The notes beneath the pieces were generated by a model that saw nothing but the letters and a program-made list of their open reading frames with translations, had not been told where the DNA came from and did not search any database. Shown here piece by piece: positions 7,861-13,342 of a stretch of 13,669 nucleotides of DNA. Location of the stretch: the NCBI GenBank assembly GCA_020848855.1, contig JADLHH010000346.1, positions 1-13,669 of the forward strand, read 5' to 3'. The position numbers and the translations under genes are program-made. Position 1 is the stretch's first letter. Every line of letters begins with the position of its first letter. The stretch is from Anaerolineae bacterium. GTDB lineage: Bacteria; Chloroflexota; Anaerolineae; Aggregatilineales; Phototrophicaceae.

Positions 7861-8166
7861 ATGCTCAAGAAACAGTTCCTGAAGACGAAGGAAGCTGTCA
7901 AAGTGACGTTTTCGCTGCCCGAAGCGGTGCAGGGCGAAACCGTATTTCTGGTCGGGGATTTCAACAACTGGGATGAATCCGCCACGCAGATGAAGAAGCA
8001 GAAGGACGGCAGCTTCTCCGTCACGCTCAATCTTGAAAAAGACCACGAGTATCAGTTCCGCTATCTGGTCAACGGCACGGAATGGCACAATGATTGGGAA
8101 GCCGACAAGTATGTGCCAAATCCCTACAGCGGCGACAATTCCGTCGTCGTCACCTATTCGGCGTAA
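7861..8166 (+). CDS. Stand-alone glycogen-binding CBM48 / isoamylase N-terminal (E-set) domain protein
   Basis: A 101-residue cytoplasmic protein made only of an isoamylase early-set/CBM48 domain, the starch- and glycogen-binding fold found in front of GH13 enzymes and in AMPK beta subunits. The landmarks are VGDFNNWD (31-38), FRYLVNG (66-72) and NPYSGDNSV (87-95). By comparison with the AMPK beta glycogen-binding domain, Trp37, Arg67 (Lys in AMPK) and Trp75 are the likely carbohydrate contacts. No catalytic domain is attached and no signal peptide is seen. AAGGGG lies nine bases before the ATG and the gene has its own promoter. It sits between glgP (divergent) and glgC (convergent), which supports a role on the glycogen particle as scaffold, primer-associated or regulatory protein. 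The binding role is a family inference; the specific job is unknown. Confidence 0.88.
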   Translation: MLKKQFLKTKEAVKVTFSLPEAVQGETVFLVGDFNNWDESATQMKKQKDGSFSVTLNLEKDHEYQFRYLVNGTEWHNDWEADKYVPNPYSGDNSVVVTYSA

Positions 8167-8185
8167 TCATTGCGTTTAAGTATTC

Positions 8186-8224
8186 AAAAAGGACGGCACT
8201 CCGCGTGGAATGCCGCCCTTTTTT
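8186..8224. terminator. Bidirectional intrinsic terminator (CBM48 gene / glgC)
   Basis: A 12-bp stem (8191-8202 with 8207-8218) and GCGT loop are flanked by A5 at 8186-8190 and T6 at 8219-8224, so both directions have a hairpin plus U-run. In the minus-strand RNA the stem pairs fully, using two G-U wobbles. In the plus-strand RNA the same positions are two A-C mismatches, so it should work better for glgC than for the CBM48 gene. Confidence 0.85.
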
Positions 8225-8235
8225 GCTGCTTCTGC

Positions 8236-9501
8236 TCAGCGCTTCCGGTTGGTGAAGCCGAGCTTCGTGCCGCTCGGCACGATTTTGTCGGCGAACTGTT
8301 GAAAATCTTCCATCCGCAAATCGGTTCCCAGCACGCTGCCGTGCCCCACCGTGTAGCCGGCAGGGACGTGCGCATTTTTGCCAATGCACGTGATCCCCAA
8401 TTCGCCCATCTGCGGGATCGAGCCGACGTGCGCGTTGTGCCCGATCACGGCGATCTTGTCCACGATGCAGCGTTCAACCACCGCGCCCGCCTCGATATAC
8501 GTATCGGTCAGGATGACCGACTCGCGCACGACGGCATTGGGACCGACGAACACGCCCGGCGACAGCACTGACCGCTCAACCCGCGCGCTGTCCGAAACGA
8601 CCGTGCCGTCGGTCAGCAGGCTGTCCCGGACGGTCGCGCTTTCGTGAATCATCACCGGCGGGCGCTCCTCGCTTTTGGTGTGGATGATCCACGTCCGGTC
8701 GTTCAGGTTGATTGACGGCGGCGCGGCGAGCAAGTCCATGTGCGCTTCCCAGTAGGCTTCCACCGTCCCCACGTCGATCCAGTAGCCGCCATACGGGTAA
8801 GCGTACACGCCCATGCCTTCCTCGACCATGCGCGGCAGGATATCCTTGCCGAAGTCGTGGTTCGACCCGACGATTTGATGGTCTTCCTTCAGCATCCGTT
8901 CCAGCACCGGATAGCTGAACAGATACACGCCCATGTTGGCGAGGTTGCCGGGCGGGTTGGCGGGCTTTTCGATGAACGAGCGCACGCTGTAGTCGTCGTT
9001 CACGTCCACGATGCCGTAGCGGCTGGCTTCGTCCAGCGGCACGGTGATCGTGCAGATCGTCGCGGCGGCTTTCTTGTCGCGGTGGTACTGAATCAGCACG
9101 TCGTAATCCATTTCGTAGATATGGTCGCCGGAGAGGATCAGCACGTAATCCGGGCGACCGCGCCGCACGAAGTTGAGGTTCTGCGTCACCGCGTCCGCCG
9201 TGCCGGAATACCAGTCGGTGTCGTAGCGCCCCTTGTAGGGCTGCAAAATCTGCACGCCGCCGGTGAACGAGCGGTCTAAGTCCCAGGGACGCCCGCGCTC
9301 GATATGATCGTTCAGGCTGTGCGGGCGGTACTGCGTCAGGATCAGCACGTCGAAGATGCCGGAATTTACACAGGTGCTCAGCGGAAAATCGATGATGCGG
9401 TATTTCCCCGCGAAGGGGACGGCGGGCTTTGCGCGCTTGGCGGTGAGAGTTGCCAGCCGCGTGCCTTCGCCGCCCGCCAGAATGATCGCTTTAACTTTCA
9501 T
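8236..9501 (-). CDS. glgC: Glucose-1-phosphate adenylyltransferase (ADP-glucose pyrophosphorylase)
   Basis: A 421-residue enzyme that makes ADP-glucose from ATP and glucose-1-phosphate, the committed step of bacterial glycogen synthesis. The nucleotidyltransferase domain starts with LAGGEGTRL (8-16) and KPAVPFAGKYRIIDF (25-39). It continues with WYSGTADAV (97-105), SGDHIYEMDYD with the metal-binding Asp126 (124-134), FIEKP with the sugar-phosphate-binding Lys179 (176-180) and NMGVYLF (189-195). From about residue 285 the hexapeptide-like repeats of a left-handed beta-helix follow, as in GlgC homotetramers. The start is strongly supported by GAGGAGG seven bases before ATG 9501. It is the last gene of the GH57-glgA-glgC block, 145 bp after glgA, and ends at the terminator at 8186-8224. 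The Arg/Lys-containing N-terminal and loop regions suggest allosteric control as in the family, but the effector cannot be read. Confidence 0.96.
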   Translation of the reverse strand: MKVKAIILAGGEGTRLATLTAKRAKPAVPFAGKYRIIDFPLSTCVNSGIFDVLILTQYRPHSLNDHIERGRPWDLDRSFTGGVQILQPYKGRYDTDWYSGTADAVTQNLNFVRRGRPDYVLILSGDHIYEMDYDVLIQYHRDKKAAATICTITVPLDEASRYGIVDVNDDYSVRSFIEKPANPPGNLANMGVYLFSYPVLERMLKEDHQIVGSNHDFGKDILPRMVEEGMGVYAYPYGGYWIDVGTVEAYWEAHMDLLAAPPSINLNDRTWIIHTKSEERPPVMIHESATVRDSLLTDGTVVSDSARVERSVLSPGVFVGPNAVVRESVILTDTYIEAGAVVERCIVDKIAVIGHNAHVGSIPQMGELGITCIGKNAHVPAGYTVGHGSVLGTDLRMEDFQQFADKIVPSGTKLGFTNRKR

Positions 9502-9572
9502 GAAGTCGCCTCCTCAAAAGATCACATGAAGACCGATATTAGCGTATCCGTTTTAAGAATTATCTTTTGCCT

Positions 9573-9597
9573 CTTGGCGTGCCTGGCGTCTTGGCGG
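9573..9597. repeat. Short CTTGGCG-type tandem repeat between glgA and glgC
   Basis: CTTGGCGT (9573), CCTGGCGT (9582) and CTTGGCGG (9590) are three near-copies at spacings of 9 and 8 bases in the glgA-glgC gap. The unit differs from the CTCAG family nearby. It looks like another intergenic short-repeat family; no function is evident. Confidence 0.5.
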
Positions 9598-9635
9598 TTC
9601 GATCTCCGCGCTTGTTCTTCCTCGACCCGCTTTTG

Positions 9636-9659
9636 CCTCAGTCCTCTTACCTCAGTCCT
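9636..9659. repeat. CTCAG-core repeats across the glgA stop codon
   Basis: CCTCAGTCCT occurs twice, starting at 9636 and 9650, exactly 14 bases (two heptads) apart. The glgA stop (9647-9649) lies between the copies, so the last residues of GlgA are read from the tract. It is the second of three CTCAG tracts placed at the 3' ends of glycogen genes. Confidence 0.6.
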
Positions 9660-11131
9660 TCTTTTCTCGTTTCGCGGTGGCGCGCCGCCGCTTCCTCGTA
9701 CAGCGCGATATATTCGGTCGCGCTCCTGCCCCAGCTAAAATCGGTGCGCAGCGCCCGCTCCTGCATCCGAATCCACGCCGGCTTGCGCTCGTGGTAGGTT
9801 CGCAGCCCCCAGTGGAGCGTGCCGAGCACGGCGTCCGGCGTTTCCCACTGGAAGCGGAAGCCTGTGCCCCGGTCGGCGGGACCGTCGTCGTAATTCTCGA
9901 CCGTGTCGGCTAAGCCGCCGGTTTCGCGCACCAGCGGCAGCGCGCCGTAGCGCATCGCCAGCATCTGCCCGACGCCGCACGGCTCGTAGTGGCTGGGCAT
10001 CAGGAACAGGTCGCACCCGGCGTAAATGCGCTGGGCGACGGTAGCGTTGTAGCCGACGAATGCCCGCGCTTTCCAGTGGAAATCTTCGCCCAGCCGGAAC
10101 AGCATATCGTTGAATTCCGGATCGCCCGAACCCAGCCCGACGAACTGCACATCGGTATCCGCCAGCAGCCGCCGCAGCGCCGGGAAGGCGAGGTCAAGCC
10201 CCTTCTGTTCCACCAGCCGGCTGACCATGCCGATCAGAAACACGTCGTCGCGCACGTCGAGGTCGGAATCCTGCTGAAGCTGGCGCTTGTTGGGCGGGCG
10301 GAAATCGCGGAAGTTGTCGGCGTTGAAGTGCGACGTGATCATCCGATCCGTCTGCGGGTTCCACTGTTCCATGTCGATGCCGTTGACGATGCCGTACAGG
10401 TCGAGCAGACGCGAGCGCAGCAGGCTTTGCAAGCCGTAGCTCTGGTATGGGAACTGGATTTCGACGGCGTAGCGCGGGCTGACCGTCGTGATGATGTCGC
10501 TGTAGGCGATTGCCATCGCCAGCATGTTGTCGCCCAGGTCGTAGCGCTGGAGTTCGGGGTGGTTGCGCCCCGGTATCCCTTCGATGAACGTGAATCCGCC
10601 GACGTGGTCGCCCTGATACGCCATGTTGTGGATCGTCAGCATCGTGCCCACGCCGCGCCAGCGCTCCTCGTCATGACGCCGCTCGTCAATCAGGAACGGG
10701 ATCATGCCGGTGTGCCAGTCGTTGACATGCACTACGTCCGGGAACCAGCCGAGATGGTCGCGCAGGGCGGTCATCGTTTCCAGCGCCGCCTGGCAGAAGA
10801 AGATGAAGCGCGGCACGTCGCCGTCCCAGTTGCTGTAAACCGTCCGCTCCTCTCCGAAATACGGCAGCGACCGCAGGAAGTAGATCGGCACGCTGTTGTG
10901 TTCGGTATAGTAGATTTCGACGTATTCCATCCCGGTTCGCCGCTGGAACTGGAACGAGAACACGTGCCGGATGTTGTAGCGCGCCGGGTCGATGAAAGCG
11001 TAATACGGCATCAGCACCCGCGCGTCGACCTCGCGCTCACGCAGCGCCTTCGGCAGCGACCCGACTACGTCGGCAAGCCCGCCGACCTTCGCAAACGGGT
11101 CAACCTCTGCGCTGACGAACAGGACATTCAT
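9647..11131 (-). CDS. glgA: Glycogen synthase (GT5, ADP-glucose-type)
   Basis: A 494-residue glucosyltransferase that adds glucose from ADP-glucose to the growing alpha-1,4-glucan. It begins MNVLFVSAEVDPFAKVGGLADV, with the K15-VGGL ADP-glucose-binding motif characteristic of GT5. HVNDWHTG (135-142), IVNGIDMEQWNP (248-259) and SRLVEQKGLDL (304-314) follow, then the C-terminal PSHYEPCGVGQMLAMRYG with catalytic Glu383. Length and motifs match bacterial GlgA. I chose ATG 11131 because it fits the family N-terminus and AGGAGAG lies about nine bases upstream. The frame stays open to 11245, but the extra residues are encoded by the intergenic repeats. It lies 198 bp after the GH57 gene and 145 bp before glgC, on the same strand. 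The preference for ADP-glucose is supported by glgC in the block. Confidence 0.95.
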   Translation of the reverse strand: MNVLFVSAEVDPFAKVGGLADVVGSLPKALREREVDARVLMPYYAFIDPARYNIRHVFSFQFQRRTGMEYVEIYYTEHNSVPIYFLRSLPYFGEERTVYSNWDGDVPRFIFFCQAALETMTALRDHLGWFPDVVHVNDWHTGMIPFLIDERRHDEERWRGVGTMLTIHNMAYQGDHVGGFTFIEGIPGRNHPELQRYDLGDNMLAMAIAYSDIITTVSPRYAVEIQFPYQSYGLQSLLRSRLLDLYGIVNGIDMEQWNPQTDRMITSHFNADNFRDFRPPNKRQLQQDSDLDVRDDVFLIGMVSRLVEQKGLDLAFPALRRLLADTDVQFVGLGSGDPEFNDMLFRLGEDFHWKARAFVGYNATVAQRIYAGCDLFLMPSHYEPCGVGQMLAMRYGALPLVRETGGLADTVENYDDGPADRGTGFRFQWETPDAVLGTLHWGLRTYHERKPAWIRMQERALRTDFSWGRSATEYIALYEEAAARHRETRKEGLR

Positions 11132-11157
11132 ACTATGCTGCTCTCCTAATGAACGAA

Positions 11158-11189
11158 AGTGCTGAGTACTGAGTTCCGAGTGCTGAGTG
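11158..11189. repeat. Inverted arm of the heptamer repeat upstream of glgA
   Basis: Four heptamers (GTGCTGA, GTACTGA, GTTCCGA, GTGCTGA, from 11159) carry the repeat in the opposite orientation to the array at 11242-11325. The 11-mer AGTGCTGAGTG (11179-11189) is exactly complementary to three places in that array (11271, 11292, 11313). The arm lies 11 bases upstream of the glgA ribosome binding site. Confidence 0.75.
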
Positions 11190-11241
11190 AAAAACGTACC
11201 TGAGTCTAAGGAGGTTCCCTGAAAGTGTGCGTACTGACTCA

Positions 11242-11325
11242 GCACTCAGTACTTGGCACTCAGTACTTGGCACTCAGCACTCAGTACTTGGCACTCAGCA
11301 CTCAGTACTTGGCACTCAGCACTTG
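11242..11325. repeat. Tandem heptanucleotide array, 12 uninterrupted units
   Basis: Twelve consecutive 7-bp units cover 84 bp without a phase slip. With A = GCACTCA and B = GTACTTG, the order is A B A B A A B A A B A, followed by the hybrid unit GCACTTG. The AAB triplet (21 bp) is itself repeated, which points to expansion by slippage or unequal recombination at two scales. It ends 4 bp before the GH57 stop codon, so it lies in the GH57-glgA intercistronic stretch. Confidence 0.92.
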
Positions 11326-11329
11326 AGCG

Positions 11330-13003
11330 CTAGCGATTGAACCACCGATAATCCACGTCCGCGAACACGCCGTCTTCCTGCGCCCACGCCCGTGCCGCCT
11401 CGACATCCGGCTGCCCGCTTTCCAGCGACGCGGCGAGCCGCTCGAAGCGCTCGGCGTGCGTGTTGAAGCGCCGGATGGCGTACGCCCGCCCGTAGTCAAT
11501 CGTGACCAGTTGCTGCCAGTCCGCGCTTTGCAGCAGCAGCAGCTCACGTGCCGCCTGCGTCAGCACGGTCGCTTCGGCGTCGCTCGGCGTCGGGAACGAT
11601 TCGGCGAGCTGTTCCATCCGTTCTTCGGCGGCGTGGATCGGCGTCCACATCCAGTGGTTCTCGCGGTTATCCCAGATGAAGTGCATCCCGCCGTTGCCCC
11701 ACGAGCTTTCGCGCAGGCTGACCGACGTTTTGGGTGAATGCTGCGCCGCGAACGCCGTCGGCGTCGTCAGGTCGATTTCGGGCGTGCTCGCCAGATGCCG
11801 CAGCACCTTGCCCAGCCATTGAATCCCCTCGAACCACCAGTGACCCAACTGGTCGGCGTTGAACGCCGCCACGATCAGCCCGTATTTCCCGGTCGCCTGA
11901 TTGTAGCCCCGCAGTTGGTCGCCGACGAGGTGGGCGAAGTGTTCGGCGTGCTGCTCGATCTTGTACGCCGCCCAGTCCGGGTGATAGAAATCCTTGTTGG
12001 CAGCATCGACCTTCTGCCCGGTCACGCGCCAGTACTGCAAGCCGCTCGTCCCCGAACGCCGGCTGATCTCGCGGTAGTCGAAGTCGAGCGGGTAGCCCAG
12101 TTCGCTGCCCCACACCTGCTGCCCGACGCGCTCGCTGCGCGCCAGCGCCGCCACGTTCGATTCGCCCGCGTAGTACGCCGCGAATGGGCTGGCGTCGCGC
12201 TTCGCTTCGACGAAGTAATCCAGATTCGGCAGCACGAACCGCCGCTTGATGCCGCTGAACGTGCCGAGCAGGTTGCCCGCCCCGATGCCCGCCGGGTACG
12301 CCCCGGTCAGCGTGTGCGTATCGACCAGCAGGCTGCTGAACCCCGCGTCGGCGAGCGCCCGCTCGATGCCTGACCGTTCGCGCCCGCCCTGCGTGACCTG
12401 TTCCGGGCGGTAGCCGTATTCCGGCAGCCAGAAGCCGCTTGGCGCTCTGCCGAACAGCCGCTGATAGCTGGCGGCTGCCGTCCGCACCTGTGCGTTTACG
12501 CTGCCGTCGGTCGAAAGCAGCGGCAGATAGGCATGTGTGGCGGCGGTCGTCAGGATTTCCAGCAAGCCTTCGTCCTGCAAGCGCCGGAACGCGCCGATCA
12601 GGTCGCGCCCGAAGCGCTCGGTGAAGCTGGTCTTGATGCGCCGGAACGTGTCCCGATACCACTCGGCGAGGAAGCGCAGGTGATCGTTGTAAGCCTCGCG
12701 CTCGAAGTAGTACAGGTCGTTCTGCGCCGCTTCGATGCGCTCGTCAATCGCCTGCTCGAAATGTCGCAGGATGAGCGGGTCGGCAAGCTGTTCGGCGAGT
12801 GTGGGCGAAAGCCCCACCGCGAAGCGGTAATCGATCCCGGCTTCGCTCAGGTCGTACAGCGTCTCCAGCAGCGGGATATACGTTTCGGTGATGGCGTCGT
12901 GCAGCCATTCTTCCGCATGATGCCCGGTCGTCAGCCTTCCTGCCACGCGCAGGTACGGTTGATGGGCATGGATGACGAATGTGAAAGCTCCCAGCGCGGA
13001 CAC
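11330..13003 (-). CDS. GH57 family 1,4-alpha-glucan branching enzyme homologue, catalytic Asp replaced
   Basis: A 557-residue protein of the GH57 branching-enzyme type (DUF1957-like C-terminus). Such enzymes cut an alpha-1,4 chain and rejoin it as an alpha-1,6 branch. Family motifs in order: VIHAHQPYLR (10-19), VGLSPTLAEQL (63-73), GFWLPEYGYRPEQ (190-202) with Glu195 matching the catalytic nucleophile, and AFNADQLGHWWFEG (380-393). After these come SSWGNGGMHFIWDN (433-446) and the C-terminal LLLLQSADWQ...RRFNTHAERF region (488-520). In characterised GH57 branching enzymes motif 4 reads like DTELFGHWW, and its first Asp is the general acid/base; here that position is Asn382. The start is GTG 13003, with a G-rich GGGGGT about eight bases upstream. 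It is the first gene of the synthesis block and the only branching-enzyme candidate in the window. Family assignment is firm; activity is uncertain. Confidence 0.88.
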   Translation of the reverse strand: MSALGAFTFVIHAHQPYLRVAGRLTTGHHAEEWLHDAITETYIPLLETLYDLSEAGIDYRFAVGLSPTLAEQLADPLILRHFEQAIDERIEAAQNDLYYFEREAYNDHLRFLAEWYRDTFRRIKTSFTERFGRDLIGAFRRLQDEGLLEILTTAATHAYLPLLSTDGSVNAQVRTAAASYQRLFGRAPSGFWLPEYGYRPEQVTQGGRERSGIERALADAGFSSLLVDTHTLTGAYPAGIGAGNLLGTFSGIKRRFVLPNLDYFVEAKRDASPFAAYYAGESNVAALARSERVGQQVWGSELGYPLDFDYREISRRSGTSGLQYWRVTGQKVDAANKDFYHPDWAAYKIEQHAEHFAHLVGDQLRGYNQATGKYGLIVAAFNADQLGHWWFEGIQWLGKVLRHLASTPEIDLTTPTAFAAQHSPKTSVSLRESSWGNGGMHFIWDNRENHWMWTPIHAAEERMEQLAESFPTPSDAEATVLTQAARELLLLQSADWQQLVTIDYGRAYAIRRFNTHAERFERLAASLESGQPDVEAARAWAQEDGVFADVDYRWFNR

Positions 13004-13104
13004 CAGCGGCTACCCCCGTGTGCGGAACATGCTTCGAGTGTAACCATTCGCCCCGCAAAAGGGCAAGTTGCGCTCAATCAATTCGTAAGAATCTACCCGT
13101 ATAA

Positions 13105-13133
13105 TATGGATAACTAACGTGATTTGTGGATAA
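13105..13133 (-). promoter_or_regulatory. DnaA box pair
   Basis: TTATCCACA, a perfect match to the DnaA consensus, is on the minus strand at 13133-13125. TTATCCATA, with one mismatch, is at 13113-13105 in the same orientation. They are exactly 20 bp (two helical turns) apart, about 100 bp upstream of the GH57 start codon. Confidence 0.5.
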
Positions 13134-13154
13134 CGGATTTTTGCCGTCTTTTAC

Positions 13155-13270
13155 CTCACCCCGTGCAACCTGCGGTTGCCTACCCGTCTCCACGGTAAGC
13201 GAAGCGGCGTGGAGAGGCGTGAAAAGAGGTCAGAAAAGCTCGCTCTCCATGCGACGGATCTTGGGGTGAG
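13155..13270. repeat. Fold-back element (nested inverted repeats)
   Basis: The ends CTCACCCC (13155-13162) and GGGGTGAG (13263-13270) are perfect complements. Inside are a hairpin GCAACC-TGC-GGTTGC (13165-13179) and a stem TCTCCACG/CGTGGAGA (13187-13194 with 13208-13215). The CTCACCCC ends with an inner CTCTCC/GGAGAG-type stem resemble palindromic repeats scattered in many bacterial genomes, and a small structured RNA is also possible. No transposase is present. Confidence 0.4.
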
Positions 13271-13285
13271 TGCGAACGAAAAAGC

Positions 13286-13294
13286 TTATCCACC
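13286..13294 (+). promoter_or_regulatory. Near-consensus DnaA box
   Basis: TTATCCACC differs from the DnaA consensus TTATCCACA only at the last base. It faces the pair at 13105-13133 across the fold-back element and lies about 50 bp before the hydrolase start codon. Confidence 0.4.
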
Positions 13295-13342
13295 ACTGAC
13301 GTTAACATGGTTTGCTCGCTTGGTGATCGAAAGGATATCGTG

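Larger units (their letters stand above)
13004..13342. other. 339-bp divergent intergenic region
   Basis: This gap separates the divergent GH57 gene and alpha/beta-hydrolase. I see no coding sequence in it. It holds DnaA-box-like sites (13105-13133 and 13286-13294), a TATAAT-like stretch at 13100-13105 that reads as TATTAT on the other strand, and a fold-back element (13155-13270). Promoters for both genes must lie here, but I cannot find a well-spaced -35/-10 pair for either. AAAGGA at 13330-13335 is the ribosome binding site of the hydrolase. Confidence 0.6.

Noticed and set aside
9989..11149. 386-codon open frame on the plus strand
   Set aside because: It is antisense to glgA, with low-complexity Arg/Val/His composition and no motif. 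Treated as a shadow frame.
11132..11245. N-terminal extension of GlgA to a start at 11245
   Set aside because: The 38 extra residues are read from the heptamer repeats and do not resemble GT5 N-termini. ATG 11131 has a ribosome binding site and the family start.
11242..11325. CRISPR array
   Set aside because: The unit is 7 bp with no spacers and no cas genes nearby. It is a simple tandem repeat.
13068..13105. Plus-strand promoter TTGCGC/TATAAT for the hydrolase
   Set aside because: The spacing is 26 bases, far from the usual 16-19, and the leader would exceed 200 bases. Only the TATAAT-like string is noted.
13155..13270. tRNA gene or cloverleaf RNA
   Set aside because: The nested stems have the wrong sizes, and no anticodon arm, T-loop or CCA-type acceptor could be matched.
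13070..13340. Chromosomal replication origin
   Set aside because: Only one perfect DnaA box, no clear AT-rich 13-mer series, and no dnaA, dnaN, gyrB or rpmH beside it. DnaA sites are reported, but an origin call is not supported.
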